A DNA stretch of 64,000 nucleotides from Nodosilinea sp. E11 (GCF_032813545.1 NZ_CP136520.1:3156001-3220000), one strand, 5' to 3'; shown: positions 35,291 through 45,082, numbered from the stretch's first letter. Translations and numbers: made by a program. Notes: generated by a model from the sequence alone, not told the origin.

Positions 35291-35300
35291 CTTGTGCCTC

Positions 35301-36080
35301 CTAGGCGGGCTTTTGGGTATCGCGAGAAATTTCAGCCAGCTTTTTGCGGGGCAACAGCCGGGTCACCAGGGTCAGCATTTTGTTTTTGGTGCCGTGAACC
35401 GCAATCCGTTGTCCTTTTTCCATCGCTTGATAGCCGTAGATGGCTACATCCCCAGAGGTGGGCAAGTTTTTAGCATCAAACATGGCTACATTCTGCATGG
35501 CCGCCTTATCTTGAAACTCAGACTCGGTTGGGCCAGGGCAGAGGGTGGTGGCTGTGACCCCAGTCCCCTCTAGCTCGGTGGCGAGGGCATCGGTAAATGA
35601 CAGCACGTAGGCTTTGCTGGCGTAGTAGACCGCCATATAAGACCCCGGCAAAAAGGCTGCGATCGAGGCCATATTGAGAATGCGACCCTGCCCCTGGGCG
35701 ATCATGCTTGGCAGGTATAGCCGGGTCAAATGGGTAAGCGCCACAATGTTGAGCTGAAGCATGGCATTTTGCTGATCCCAATCGGTTTCGGCAAAGGGGG
35801 CCAAGGCCCCAAACCCGGCATTGTTGATGAGGCCATAGGGGGTAATGCCTTTAAACTGAGTCCAGTCAAAAAATTGGTAGCGGGTGTTGGCATCGGTAAG
35901 GTCGCCCCGGTAGGTGAGCACTTGCACCCCATGGGCGGCTTGAAGGCTGTCTTTAAGCCCTAGCAATCGATCTTCGCGACGGGCAATGAGTACCAGGTCG
36001 TGGCCTTTGGCCGCACAGACTTTGGCCAACTCGTAGCCAATGCCGCTAGACGCCCCGGTGATGATGATTGGCTTTGCCAT
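35301..36080 (-). CDS. Short-chain dehydrogenase/reductase
   Basis: 259 residues from ATG 36080; a longer frame to 36167 adds an unconvincing leader. It has IIITGASSGIGYELAKVCAA (NADP-binding Gly-rich loop), LINNAGFGALAPF, and the catalytic YYASK within SYMAVYYASKAYVLSF. C-terminal GQRIAVHGTKNKMLTLVTRL suggests the DltE/YqjQ-like branch. The substrate is unknown. It lies just upstream of the M28 peptidase gene. Confidence 0.9.
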   Translation of the reverse strand: MAKPIIITGASSGIGYELAKVCAAKGHDLVLIARREDRLLGLKDSLQAAHGVQVLTYRGDLTDANTRYQFFDWTQFKGITPYGLINNAGFGALAPFAETDWDQQNAMLQLNIVALTHLTRLYLPSMIAQGQGRILNMASIAAFLPGSYMAVYYASKAYVLSFTDALATELEGTGVTATTLCPGPTESEFQDKAAMQNVAMFDAKNLPTSGDVAIYGYQAMEKGQRIAVHGTKNKMLTLVTRLLPRKKLAEISRDTQKPA

Positions 36081-36278
36081 GGTTTGCCCCTGGAGTAATC
36101 GGCTTGATTCTAACGAATCGGTGCGGCGATCGCCGGAGCTAAGCCAGCCGCCCTGCTTACCCTGCATTCACCATAAATATGAGGATGACGAGACAAGACG
36201 CTGCAAAACTCAACGCTTGACGAACATATTCATCCTCAGCTCAAGAAACTCTTGACGCAGTTCGTCGCGATCTGGAAC

Positions 36279-37199
36279 TTAATCAACAACATCTCGCCAA
36301 AAAAGAGCTTTTATCTGTTGATCAGACAAACCCGATGCTAAAGAAAGCATTTTTTCCTTGGGCAGAGATGACTTGCAATAGTAAGGACGCTTAGGATATC
36401 TGGAAGTATAGTCGAAAAAAATAGCGAAGCGATCTGCAGATCGAGGAACCTTGCCCCGATGAAAAAGTTGCGCCGTATCCATCAAAATAACAGTCTGCTC
36501 TGGCCCTAGACAAGACTGCCAGCTATGGGAAGGTATCAGGCTTTGCATGAGTGAATCCTCTATGTAGCCGTAATTACGACCGAGCTTCTTTAATGCTTTT
36601 TCACCCATACTCTTGGGAATGAATTGCATTGGACCACAGGACTCATCATAAATATCATTCAGATAAACTATGATTTTTAGAGAACGATAGTCTTCCATAT
36701 CTCGATGCCAGAGCTTTGATTTGGCGGGCTTGACATTGGCAAAGTCTCGGTGAAAATACATTCCGTGGTAGGCGACCGGCAATTCTAAATAAGTCTCAGC
36801 TATGTTCAAAAACTTTTCGTTTAATCCCCAAAGAAATATTTCTGAGTGATTGCTAACTAGAGAGGGTGAGGCTAGTAAAAATAATTCTTTGAAAACATTG
36901 CCAGGCTTCTCCCTTGATAATTTCTCCTTGATTTTGTAGGCAAACTCCAAAAATAAAGGAGTAGAATTAATCGCGAGATCGTTGCAAGAGGTGATTGCTA
37001 CACCATCCTGCCTGAGTTGTTTAACTAGGGCAGAGTCTTCTGAGCAAAGAGGCGGCAGGGTTTCAGCATGCTCAAGAATTCGCTTGCGATAGAGATTTCC
37101 AGAGAAGTTTTGAAAAATAAATATGTCTTCGAGGTGTCGCCTGCCAAAGTTTATGGCTCTCTTAAATTCTCCGAGGAGTCTTTTTTTGTGAATTGCCAT
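36279..37199 (-). CDS. PhyH-like Fe(II)/2-oxoglutarate dioxygenase
   Basis: 306 residues, AT-richer than its neighbours. The iron site reads WHRDMEDYRSLKIIVYLND (His-x-Asp), and later AQLFHRGKVPRSADRFAIFF supplies the distal His and the 2-oxoglutarate-binding Arg. The middle MQFIPKSM matches phytanoyl-CoA dioxygenase-like enzymes. The substrate is unknown; such genes often sit in natural-product or glycan-decoration loci, neither of which is recognisable here. Codon use suggests acquisition by transfer. A second oxygenase in an AT-rich setting is at 47993. Confidence 0.85.
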   Translation of the reverse strand: MAIHKKRLLGEFKRAINFGRRHLEDIFIFQNFSGNLYRKRILEHAETLPPLCSEDSALVKQLRQDGVAITSCNDLAINSTPLFLEFAYKIKEKLSREKPGNVFKELFLLASPSLVSNHSEIFLWGLNEKFLNIAETYLELPVAYHGMYFHRDFANVKPAKSKLWHRDMEDYRSLKIIVYLNDIYDESCGPMQFIPKSMGEKALKKLGRNYGYIEDSLMQSLIPSHSWQSCLGPEQTVILMDTAQLFHRGKVPRSADRFAIFFDYTSRYPKRPYYCKSSLPKEKMLSLASGLSDQQIKALFWRDVVD

Positions 37200-37648
37200 A
37201 CTACTTTAAGAGACCAGAATCTCATTTCTACACTGCGTGACAATTAATACAAAATATTCAAGCCTCGTTGAAGGCTGGTTAGCTGTTGTTATTCGACACA
37301 GCTTGACATTTCAAGTAGACCCTTTGCAAAGTTCTCGAAAAGCCAAGAAAAATTCTCAAGCAATAGTAAGCAACTAAGTCCTATAGCGCTAAGCTGCTAT
37401 GGTTTTAAGCCCTAGACTAACTATCTATAGCAAAGGTTCCAGTTTCAATGCCGATCGCTAAACTTTGCCAGAGCTGCCTTCCTCAACCTGCGATCGCATC
37501 TGAGCCTCGCAGAGTTGATGGCCACGTTATCGTTGCCTATGATGGCGCTCCTGCGTCCCGTACTTAAGGGGACGCAGGAGCGTCTGGGGATGCGGTGTCA
37601 ACGCAGGAGCGTTGGCAAAGACCTCCGCAAAACGTGAATTAGCTTGGC
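37200..37648. other. Gene-poor AT-rich stretch with hairpin
   Basis: About 450 bp upstream of the oxygenase gene. It carries the long hairpin 37546-37582 and an extra half-copy of its arm at 37601-37611. No coding region was identified. Confidence 0.5.
37546..37582. repeat. Perfect 14-bp inverted repeat
   Basis: CGCTCCTGCGTCCC (37546-37559) and its reverse complement (37569-37582), 9-nt spacer. ACGCAGGAGCG recurs at 37601-37611, giving three arm-like copies in 70 bp. It could be a terminator-like or mobile palindrome. Confidence 0.7.
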
Positions 37649-37911
37649 TTAAGCGGCCAGCATTGCGTTAACCCGATTCAAAATGCTATCTAGCTCGCCA
37701 ATCGCATCTAGCGCAGCAATTTTATCAGTCGTGAGTTGATTTGCTTTTTTCTTTTCTAGAAGGCTCTTCATTCGTAGTTGAAGAGCCTCGCTCAATTAAA
37801 CAGATTCCAATCGCCAACGTTTTCAAGCTGAATTTCATGGATCAAAGACGATGCCTTATTAATAGCTGCAACTATTGCATTCTCTCTATATTTACCCAGG
37901 TTCAGTAAGGG
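37649..37911 (-). pseudogene. Frameshifted gene remnant
   Basis: Two abutting minus-strand frames. The first, from 37911 to the TGA at 37792, encodes 39 residues ending ENVGDWNLFN. The second, 37795 to TAA at 37649, encodes 48 residues (LSEALQLRMKSLLEKKKANQ and on to NRVNAMLAA). One extra T in the TTTAATTG junction would join them into one helical, charged product. There is no start codon in the first part; it opens directly after the stop of the 37912 gene. Family not recognised. It may be the C-terminal part of a small helical protein that has decayed. Confidence 0.55.
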
Positions 37912-38505
37912 CTAGTATCCTTTTTGAAAACATCTTGAAAATTCTTTGAACCCAGGTGTATACCAATCTTGAACCTGCGCTAATCTTTGACATAGTATGG
38001 GGCTTTGCTTGAAGCTTTCAGTGATATAGTTTTCCCAACCCAAATACGACTCACCTTTAGGGTCACGAGAATGTGGAAGAAAATAGCTCACTTGGTCATG
38101 GAATAAATCAAAGAAATCTAAGTAGTAATCGGCCATAGCTATAGCCTGGTAATACGCATTAAGATCGCTTTCTTCCAGATCCTTGAGGTCGATATTAGGT
38201 TTATCATTCTTTAAGAAATAAGAGCCCAATTCTGGCTTTTCAATAAAAATACTTGTTAATGAAAGTTGTTTGTCGACAACCGCCGCATATGAACTGCTGT
38301 ATAGTGATTCGACTTGTGCATGCGTTTGCTGTGATAACAAAAGAATAGAGATTATAACAGCAATAAAACCTGTGACTTCAATGCCAAGAGACCATCTCTC
38401 ATATTTATTCACTGAATTGACCTGCTCTTTGAGCCAACTGCTCACAATTGGTTTGGCATAAGGGTTAGCAATCCATCTTACAAGAACGCGGATCCATCTT
38501 TGCAT
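37912..38505 (-). CDS. Membrane-anchored protein of unknown function (DUF6082-like layout)
   Basis: 197 residues, AT-rich. One membrane helix at about 47-65 (GIEVTGFIAVIISILLLSQQ) is followed by a helical soluble domain with FIEKPELGSYFLKND and WYTPGFKEFSRCF. The pattern of a single helix, then a conserved IEKPEL..YF block recalls a broad bacterial family of unknown role (DUF6082-like). That is a weak assignment. Next to the PhyH-like gene on the same strand, but 700 bp apart with a gene remnant between. Confidence 0.65.
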   Translation of the reverse strand: MQRWIRVLVRWIANPYAKPIVSSWLKEQVNSVNKYERWSLGIEVTGFIAVIISILLLSQQTHAQVESLYSSSYAAVVDKQLSLTSIFIEKPELGSYFLKNDKPNIDLKDLEESDLNAYYQAIAMADYYLDFFDLFHDQVSYFLPHSRDPKGESYLGWENYITESFKQSPILCQRLAQVQDWYTPGFKEFSRCFQKGY

Positions 38506-38589
38506 TGGGGTGAAGCCTGAAAAAGAGATATATCAGTTATTTCTCACTAGAAAATTTGTGTGTGCAAAATTACGTTCACTCTTGCACTC

Positions 38590-40989
38590 TCAAGCTGTCA
38601 GCACATTAGGCAACTTCCGACGTAGCAGTAACGAATTAACTACTACCGCCACAGAGCTAAACGCCATCATGCCGGCGGCGGCGGCGGGGCTGAGGCTAAC
38701 TCCGGCAGTGGGCAGCAGCACCCCTGCTGCTAAGGGGATCGCCACCAGATTGTAGGCAAAGGCCCAGGCTAAGTTTTGGCGAATTTTATTGAAGGTGGCG
38801 CGGCTGAGGGTGAGGGTTTCGAGTAGGGCGGAGAGGTGGTCGCCCATGAGAATGACATCGGCGGTTTCCATAGCGATGTCGGTGCCGGAGTGGAGGCTAA
38901 TGCCCACATCGGACTGGGCGATCGCAGGCGCATCGTTAATCCCGTCGCCCATCAGCGCGACGGTGTGCCCCTCGGCCTGGAGCTGACGAATCGCGTCTAC
39001 TTTACCCTGGGGGGAAACTTCGGCGGTGACTTGGCTGGGGTTGAGGTTGAGCTGGGCTGCGATCGCATCCGCCACTTCTTTCCTATCCCCGGTCAGCACC
39101 CGCACCTGGAGCCCCTGGTCTTGTAGGTCTTTGACCACCGCAGCGGCATCGTGACGCAGCTGATCGGCGATCGCCACCAGCCCCACCACGCGATCGCTCA
39201 GCGCCACATACACCACTGTCTGCCCCGCTTCCGCCAGGGCCTTGACCCGGTCTTGCACGTCACCATCCAACACCATTTCTCGCTGGCTCATCCACTGCTG
39301 ATTGCCCAGGGCGCAGGGCTGCACGATGTCGTGCCAGCTAATGTGAGCGGCCACACCGAGGCCGGGTTGGGTATCAAATTCGTCGGCTTGCAACAGATCG
39401 AGTTCCCGCGCGGCCGCAGCTTGATGGATGGCTTTGGCCAGGGGATGCTGGGTGCCGCTCTCGACGGTGGCGGCCAGTTGCAGAATATCGGTTTCGGTCA
39501 GGTCATCTGCCAGCACCTGAACCTCGGTGACCTGGGGCTGGCCCAGGGTGAGGGTGCCGGTTTTGTCGAACACCACCGTATCGAGGTGGTGAATGGTTTC
39601 GAGACTGTCGCCGCCGCGTATCAGCAGGCCGCGCTCTGCTCCCAGGCCCGAGCCGACCAGAATGGCGGTGGGGGTAGCCAGGCCCAGGGCGCAGGGGCAG
39701 GCGACGACCATCACCGCGATCGCCAGTTTCAGGCTCACCAGCAGAGTCGAGGAGGTGTAGGTCATGGTGTGGCCCATGTGGGCCATGCCCAGGGCCGAGT
39801 GCATCACCTGGGGCCAGTGGTGCAGCCCGATGAAGTACCAAAACAAAAACGTGAGGGTGGCCAAAGACATCACCCCGTAGGTGAAGTAACCCGAGATCAG
39901 GTCGGCCAGCCGCTGGATCGGGGCCTTGCGGCTTTGGGCCGTTTCTACCAGGCGAATCATCTGGGCCAGCACGGTGTTTTGGCCGGTGCTGGTCACTTGC
40001 AGGGCGATCGCACCACTCTGGTTCACTGTGCCTGCCGTCACGCTATCACCGGGCTGCTTCAGCACCGGCATCGACTCGCCGGTCAGCATCGACTCATCCA
40101 CGGTGCTTTGGCCCGCCACCACCGTGCCGTCGGCGGAGATTTTTTCGCCGGGCAGCACCTGCACCCATTCGCCTACCTGCACACAGCGGGCGGGCACCTC
40201 GACGCCGGTTTGGGCGGCCCCGGCGGTGGCGGGGTTAGAGATCAGTCGGGCCACGGCGGGCTGGAGTTCGACTAGCGATCGCAGCGCATCTGCCGCCTGG
40301 TACCGCGCCCGCTGCTCTAGGGTGCGGCCCAGCAAAATAAACGCCAGCAGCATCACCGGCTCTTCAAAAAAGCACTCCCAGCCCAGGTCAGGGAACACCA
40401 GCGCTACTACACTGGCCAGGTAGGCGCTGCCGCTGCCCAGAGCCACCAGGGTATTCATATTGGGGGTCAATCGCCGCAGACCGGCCCAGCCATCGACCAA
40501 AATTTCTCTCGCCGGAAACGCCAGGGTTACCGTCGCCAAAACGGCGTGAAACCACAGGTCACTGAGGATGGGGATCGTCAGCCAGCCAAAGTGGTTGAGG
40601 TGGCCAATGGTGGAGAGAATTAGGAGGGCGATCGCAATCCCGAGCCGCCGCCCCTGCTGCTTTTGTTCCGCTCGCTTCGCTTCTACCCAGGCGGTCAGGT
40701 CATCGCCATCGCCGTCGGTGGCGCGAGGGGTAGCGGTAAAGCCGGCCTGAGACACCTGCTCTACCAAGTCTTCGGCAGTAACAGACCCGGTTTTGGTTTC
40801 GACCACCGCCACCTCGGTTACTAGATTGACCGTAGCCGATCGCACCCCATCTACCTGGGCCAATCGATTCTCGACGGCCCGCACGCATCCGGCGCACTTC
40901 ATGCCGCTGACATTTAGCACCACGGTTTGACTGGGCAATGCCTCTGAGGCGGTATCTTGAGCAGACGGTTGGGCAGAAAGCACTGGCAT
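38590..40989 (-). CDS. ctaA: Copper-transporting P1B-type ATPase (CtaA-like)
   Basis: 799 residues. An N-terminal heavy-metal domain with [15 protein letters not shown] (CxxC), eight membrane helices, the metal channel motif [14 protein letters not shown], phosphorylation site [18 protein letters not shown] (HP motif) and the hinge GDGINDAPA. The N-terminal wording is closer to CtaA (copper uptake towards the thylakoid) than to PacS, so the symbol is tentative. There is no adjacent regulator or metallochaperone. Confidence 0.93.
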   Translation of the reverse strand: MPVLSAQPSAQDTASEALPSQTVVLNVSGMKCAGCVRAVENRLAQVDGVRSATVNLVTEVAVVETKTGSVTAEDLVEQVSQAGFTATPRATDGDGDDLTAWVEAKRAEQKQQGRRLGIAIALLILSTIGHLNHFGWLTIPILSDLWFHAVLATVTLAFPAREILVDGWAGLRRLTPNMNTLVALGSGSAYLASVVALVFPDLGWECFFEEPVMLLAFILLGRTLEQRARYQAADALRSLVELQPAVARLISNPATAGAAQTGVEVPARCVQVGEWVQVLPGEKISADGTVVAGQSTVDESMLTGESMPVLKQPGDSVTAGTVNQSGAIALQVTSTGQNTVLAQMIRLVETAQSRKAPIQRLADLISGYFTYGVMSLATLTFLFWYFIGLHHWPQVMHSALGMAHMGHTMTYTSSTLLVSLKLAIAVMVVACPCALGLATPTAILVGSGLGAERGLLIRGGDSLETIHHLDTVVFDKTGTLTLGQPQVTEVQVLADDLTETDILQLAATVESGTQHPLAKAIHQAAAARELDLLQADEFDTQPGLGVAAHISWHDIVQPCALGNQQWMSQREMVLDGDVQDRVKALAEAGQTVVYVALSDRVVGLVAIADQLRHDAAAVVKDLQDQGLQVRVLTGDRKEVADAIAAQLNLNPSQVTAEVSPQGKVDAIRQLQAEGHTVALMGDGINDAPAIAQSDVGISLHSGTDIAMETADVILMGDHLSALLETLTLSRATFNKIRQNLAWAFAYNLVAIPLAAGVLLPTAGVSLSPAAAAGMMAFSSVAVVVNSLLLRRKLPNVLTA

Positions 40990-41412
40990 AGGACGAAACG
41001 CTAGGAGCAGCAGCAGATCTAGCCTACCAAGCCCCTTCGACCTATGGGTATCGTCTCATTGAGCTAAAAATTCTTATTACCCTGCGCCTTTCGTCTTTAC
41101 CGCTGGGTCGGGCCAGTCCCTACATTCCTCTGGATGAGGGAAATCTGGACGTTTAGATAGCGTTGGCTCAGCGCCCCCAAATCACCATCTGAGGCCCCCG
41201 GCCAGCCCTCAAGATTTGGGCAATACTCACAAAGATCATAGAATTCGGGCACGGCATCTATCTATAGACATAGGGATATACCCCCAGGTAGATGCCAGCG
41301 TAGGTCTATATACATAGAATTGCTACGTAATGTAACAGTACGTGTGGAGTTTGCCCAGCAGCCGTCCCGCGCCCATTGCCAAAAGCAAAAAAGCCAGGAG
41401 CAACCAGTCATA
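40990..41412. promoter_or_regulatory. ggpS leader and promoter region
   Basis: 423 bp between ctaA and ggpS (divergent). It carries an 8-bp inverted repeat GGCATCTA...TAGATGCC (41253-41260 and 41289-41296) flanking TATAGACATAGGG, and direct repeats of CATAGAATT at about 41237 and 41313. It may include the promoter. In Synechocystis a small repressor peptide gene (ggpR) lies at the ggpS promoter; no such frame was seen here. Confidence 0.45.
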
Positions 41413-42939
41413 ATGAAATCCTCTTTAGTTATTCTCTATCACCGCGAACCCTACGACGAGGTCGTTGAAAACGGCAAAACCGTCTACCGCGAGAAAAAAA
41501 GCCCCAACGGCATTGTGCCGACCCTAAAAAGTTTTTTTGCCAACGCCGATAGCAGCACCTGGGTGGCCTGGAAACAGGTGGCCGAAGATCAGCAGGAAAG
41601 CTTTGACGACCGCGTCACCATGGAAGGCTGGAGCGATCGCGCCGTTATCCGCCGCATTCCCCTCACCGCTGAGCGGGTCAAAGATTTTTACTACATCACC
41701 GCCAAAGAGGCGATCTGGCCGATTCTTCACTCCTTCCCCGAGCATTTCACCTACGAAAGCTCTGACTGGGAAAACTTTCAGTACATCAACAAGTTGTTTG
41801 CCGACGCCGCCTGCGAAGAGGCTGCCGACGACGCCCTGATCTGGATTCACGACTACAACTTGTGGCTAACGCCCTTCTACATTCGGCAAAAAATGCCCAA
41901 TGTGAAGATCGCCTTCTTCCACCACACCCCCTTCCCCGCCGCCGATGTGTTCAACATTCTGCACTGGCGCGAGGCGATCATCGACAGCCTGCTCTGCTGC
42001 GATCTCTGCGGTTTTCACATTCCCCGCTACGTCGAGAATTTTGTCTCCGCCGCCCGCAGCCTGCGCGATGTGAAGCTGGTCGAACGCAAGCCCGTGCCCG
42101 AGGCCTTTACCCCCTTCGGTACCGCCCTGGCCGAACCCGACATGACCACCCGGCTTGAGTACAAAGGCCGCACGGTCAATGTTGACGCCTTCCCCGTCGG
42201 CACCAACCCCGGCTACATTCACGAGATGGTCAACAAGCCCTCGGTGCAGCAGCGGGTCGCCGAGATCCGCAACGACATTGGCGACAACAAGCTGATTGTC
42301 TCGGCGGGCCGGGTTGACTATGTGAAGGGCGCAAAAGAAATGTTGCTCTGCTTCGAGCGTCTGCTAGAGCGTCGCCCCGAGCTGCGCGGCAAGGTCAACC
42401 TGATCATGACTGCCGTGAAGGCCGCTGCTGGTATGCGGGTCTACAAAACCGCCCAGAGCGAAATTGAGCAATTGGTTGGCCAGATCAATGGCAAATACTC
42501 GACCCTCACCTGGAACGCGATCTCGCTGTTTACCGAGCCGATTCCCTTCGATGACCTGATGGCGCTGTACAAAACCGCCGACATCGCCTGGATTCCGCCC
42601 CTGCGCGACGGTCTCAACCTGGTGGCTAAAGAATACATCGCTGCCCACGGTGGCGAAAACGGCGTGCTGGTGCTGTCAGAATTTACCGGCTCAGCGGTGG
42701 AGTTGCCCGATGCAGTGCTCACCAATCCTTATTCTGACAAGAATATGGACGAGTGCATCGACATTGCCCTCGACATGCCGCTTGAGGAGCAAAAGCGCCG
42801 TATGGCAACCATGCACAAGGCCATCACTGAGTACGATGTGCAGCAGTGGGCCAACCACATGTTTAGGGAAGCGAATGCGGTCGATATGACCGAACCCGAG
42901 CCTGAGCCCGAGCCTGAGAAGGAACTGGCGATCGCCTGA
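41413..42939 (+). CDS. ggpS: Glucosylglycerol-phosphate synthase
   Basis: 508 residues from ATG 41413, giving the MKSSLVILYHREPYDEV N-terminus that matches known GgpS; a longer frame starts at 41320. It makes glucosylglycerol phosphate from ADP-glucose and glycerol-3-phosphate, the main compatible-solute route for salt tolerance. Signatures are ALIWIHDYNLWLTPFYIRQK, KIAFFHHTPFPAADVFNIL, VSAGRVDYVKGAKEML and PPLRDGLNLVAKEYI (GT20 family). A Glu-Pro repeat tail (EPEPEPEPE) is unusual. Followed by glpD and gpsA on the same strand. Confidence 0.94.
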   Translation: MKSSLVILYHREPYDEVVENGKTVYREKKSPNGIVPTLKSFFANADSSTWVAWKQVAEDQQESFDDRVTMEGWSDRAVIRRIPLTAERVKDFYYITAKEAIWPILHSFPEHFTYESSDWENFQYINKLFADAACEEAADDALIWIHDYNLWLTPFYIRQKMPNVKIAFFHHTPFPAADVFNILHWREAIIDSLLCCDLCGFHIPRYVENFVSAARSLRDVKLVERKPVPEAFTPFGTALAEPDMTTRLEYKGRTVNVDAFPVGTNPGYIHEMVNKPSVQQRVAEIRNDIGDNKLIVSAGRVDYVKGAKEMLLCFERLLERRPELRGKVNLIMTAVKAAAGMRVYKTAQSEIEQLVGQINGKYSTLTWNAISLFTEPIPFDDLMALYKTADIAWIPPLRDGLNLVAKEYIAAHGGENGVLVLSEFTGSAVELPDAVLTNPYSDKNMDECIDIALDMPLEEQKRRMATMHKAITEYDVQQWANHMFREANAVDMTEPEPEPEPEKELAIA

Positions 42940-42961
42940 TCATGCCGCTGCCCGATAACCC

Positions 42962-42986
42962 GTAGGGTGGGCACTGCCCACCCTAC
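42962..42986. repeat. Perfect 25-bp GTAGGGTGGGCA palindrome
   Basis: Arms of 12 bp around a single central C. It is the best-preserved member of the family, located 22 bp past the ggpS stop, where it may also act as a transcription-end hairpin. Confidence 0.85.
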
Positions 42987-43020
42987 CCTAGGCTCAAGAC
43001 CAACTCGCTAGGCTAAGCCC

Positions 43021-43085
43021 AGATCCCAGGGTTCTTGTCCCAATTGGTCTGTCACAGCCCCACCCACCGCAGAACCCTGGGATCT
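43021..43085. repeat. Twin palindromic element, copy 1 (15-bp inverted repeats)
   Basis: AGATCCCAGGGTTCT at 43021-43035 and its exact reverse complement at 43071-43085. The interior includes GTCTGTCACAGCCCCACCC. Confidence 0.85.
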
Positions 43086-43266
43086 CCTCGCGCTATTGGG
43101 TCGTCACTTGTAGAGGGAGATCATGGCTGACCAACGTTTAGACCTGTAGCGGGTGCGATCGCTAGCTGTCTGCGATCGCACCCTGTGCTTCAAAGCCCAG
43201 CGATTCTCTCGGTTAGCTTTAGGTGGGTGGTGGGCAGTACCCACCCTACGCAGGTCTACGCAGGTC

Positions 43267-43332
43267 AGATCCCAGGGTTCTCTCACAAATTTATCTGTCG
43301 TAGCCCCATCCTGTCTCAGAACCCTGGGATCT
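43267..43332. repeat. Twin palindromic element, copy 2 (15-bp inverted repeats)
   Basis: The same 15-bp ends at 43267-43281 and 43318-43332. The interior shares TCTGTC..TAGCCCCA with copy 1 but diverges elsewhere. Confidence 0.85.
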
Positions 43333-43337
43333 GCCTA

Positions 43338-43405
43338 GGCTACCCATCCACCCGCCCACCCATCCACCCGTCCACCTGATCACCCGCCCACCCATCCACT
43401 CCTAC
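43338..43405. repeat. 8-bp tandem repeats (CCCATCCA/CCCGCCCA) before glpD
   Basis: About eight units of CCC(A/G)(T/C)CCA run up to a few bases before the glpD ATG, leaving no ribosome binding site. It is an STRR-type block. Confidence 0.8.
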
Positions 43406-43408
43406 CCC

Positions 43409-45082
43409 ATGCGTAATCTTCAAACCCTCACCAACCAACCCTTCGACCTGATTGTGATCGGCGGCGGCATCAACGGTGCGGCCACGGCTCGGGATGGGGC
43501 CTTGCGGGGGCTTAAAACGCTCATTATTGATAAGGGCGACTTTGGCGGTGGCACCACTAGCTGGTCGAGCCGCCTAATTCACGGCGGGTTGCGCTATTTA
43601 GAATATTTCGAGTTTCATCTGGTGCGCGAGTCGCTGCATGAGCGGGAGGTGCTGCTACGCAATGCGCCCCACCTGGCCAAACCTCTCCAGATGACGATTC
43701 CGATCTATCGCAGCGGCTCGCGCAGCTACCGGGTCATTCAGGTGGGCATGGTGCTCTACGACGTGCTCAGCTACGACAAGTCGCTGCCCAACCACCGCAT
43801 GCTGTCGCGCCAGAAGACCCGGCAGCTGTTTCGGGCGATGGATGCCGATGAGCTAGCCGGGTCGGCCCAATACTACGATGGCCAGTCTGAACATGCCGAG
43901 CGCCTGTGCTTAGAAAATATTCTTGATGCCCAGCAGGCCGGGGCGATCGCCCTAAACTATGCCCAGGTAGACGATATTCACCTCAGCGCTCAGCGCATTA
44001 CTGGGCTGACCTGCCGCGATGTGCTGAGTGATGAAACCTTTGAGGTGACCACCCACGACCAAACCGTAGTAGTCAACACCTCTGGCCCATGGGTGGATGA
44101 GGTCTGCGGCCTCAGCGAATCGCCAGTTAGCCAGGGGCAAAAGATTGGCGGCACCAAGGGGAGCCACATTATTGTCGATGCCTTTCCGGGTGCGCCTGGC
44201 TCGGCGCTATACGTAGAGGCCAAATCGGACGGACGGCCCTTTTTCATCATTCCCTGGCTGGGCCAATACCTGATTGGCACCACCGACGAGCGCTACAGTG
44301 GCTCTCTCGATAACGTGAAGGCCGATGACGCCGAAATCGACTACCTGCTTAAAGAGACCAATGCCGTACTGCCTGCGGCCCACCTCACCCGTGAGGATGT
44401 GCGCTTTACCTACGCTGGTGTGCGGCCCCTGCCCTACGCCGAGGGCAAAAAGGCGGGCAGCATTAGCCGCGCCCACATTCTGCACGACCACGGCAAAGAG
44501 GGTGCCAAGAATCTGATCTCGCTGATTGGCGGCAAACTCACGACCCATCGCCAGGTGGGCGAAGAGTTTGTGAATGCGGTCTTTCGTCATCGGGGTGAGT
44601 CGGTGCCCGCCTGCCCCACCCATAAGCGATCGCTGCCCGGTGCCATTCTGCTCGATAACCCCAAAGTCGGCGAATGGCACGATCGCTACCGCCACCGGAT
44701 TTCTACCCCCGTGCTCGACCATTTGATCGGCATCTACGGGGCTCGAACGGGCGACCTGCTGGCCCTAGTCGATGACAACCCCGCCCTGGCTCAGCCCATC
44801 GTCGAGTACGCCCACGACATTCAGGCTCAAATCGTCTTTGCGGCCCAGGCTGAGATGGCCCACACCTTTGTCGATATTTTGCGCCGCCGCACCACCGTGG
44901 CCATGCACCACAACTATGGCTTTGATGCCCTGCCCGTAGTGGCCCAGGTGCTACGCGAGTATTGTGGATGGAGTGAGGATCTGTGCGATCGCAACATTCG
45001 CGCCTACCACCAGTTCATGGCCGACAACTGCATTCCCGACTATGCTCTGGGGCAAGCGTCGCTCTCGTTGCAAACCGCCTAA
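43409..45082 (+). CDS. glpD: FAD-dependent glycerol-3-phosphate dehydrogenase
   Basis: 557 residues. It oxidises glycerol-3-phosphate to dihydroxyacetone phosphate, feeding electrons to the membrane quinone pool. FAD-binding LIVIGGGINGAATARDGALR, then GDFGGGTTSWSSRLIHGGLR and TYAGVRPLPYAEGKKAGS, with the C-terminal helical cap ENILDAQQAG... and RRRTTVAMHH. The ATG directly follows tandem repeats. It lies in the same direction between ggpS and gpsA, both glycerol-3-phosphate enzymes. Confidence 0.95.
   Translation: MRNLQTLTNQPFDLIVIGGGINGAATARDGALRGLKTLIIDKGDFGGGTTSWSSRLIHGGLRYLEYFEFHLVRESLHEREVLLRNAPHLAKPLQMTIPIYRSGSRSYRVIQVGMVLYDVLSYDKSLPNHRMLSRQKTRQLFRAMDADELAGSAQYYDGQSEHAERLCLENILDAQQAGAIALNYAQVDDIHLSAQRITGLTCRDVLSDETFEVTTHDQTVVVNTSGPWVDEVCGLSESPVSQGQKIGGTKGSHIIVDAFPGAPGSALYVEAKSDGRPFFIIPWLGQYLIGTTDERYSGSLDNVKADDAEIDYLLKETNAVLPAAHLTREDVRFTYAGVRPLPYAEGKKAGSISRAHILHDHGKEGAKNLISLIGGKLTTHRQVGEEFVNAVFRHRGESVPACPTHKRSLPGAILLDNPKVGEWHDRYRHRISTPVLDHLIGIYGARTGDLLALVDDNPALAQPIVEYAHDIQAQIVFAAQAEMAHTFVDILRRRTTVAMHHNYGFDALPVVAQVLREYCGWSEDLCDRNIRAYHQFMADNCIPDYALGQASLSLQTA

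Larger units (their letters stand above)
42940..43408. other. Repeat-dense intergenic region ggpS-glpD
   Basis: 469 bp with a GTAGGGTGGGCA palindrome at 42962-42986, two 65-66 bp twin elements (43021-43085, 43267-43332), a GGTGGG/CCCACC palindrome at 43229-43245, and 8-bp tandem repeats from 43338 up to the glpD start. No gene was identified. Confidence 0.8.

Noticed and set aside
39151..40275. 374-codon plus-strand frame opposite the copper ATPase
   Set aside because: Antisense shadow of a GC-rich gene, rich in His and Gln, with no independent signals.
43338..43405. CRISPR-like tandem repeats before glpD
   Set aside because: The units are 8 bp with no spacers of constant length and no cas genes nearby. 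They are short tandem repeats.
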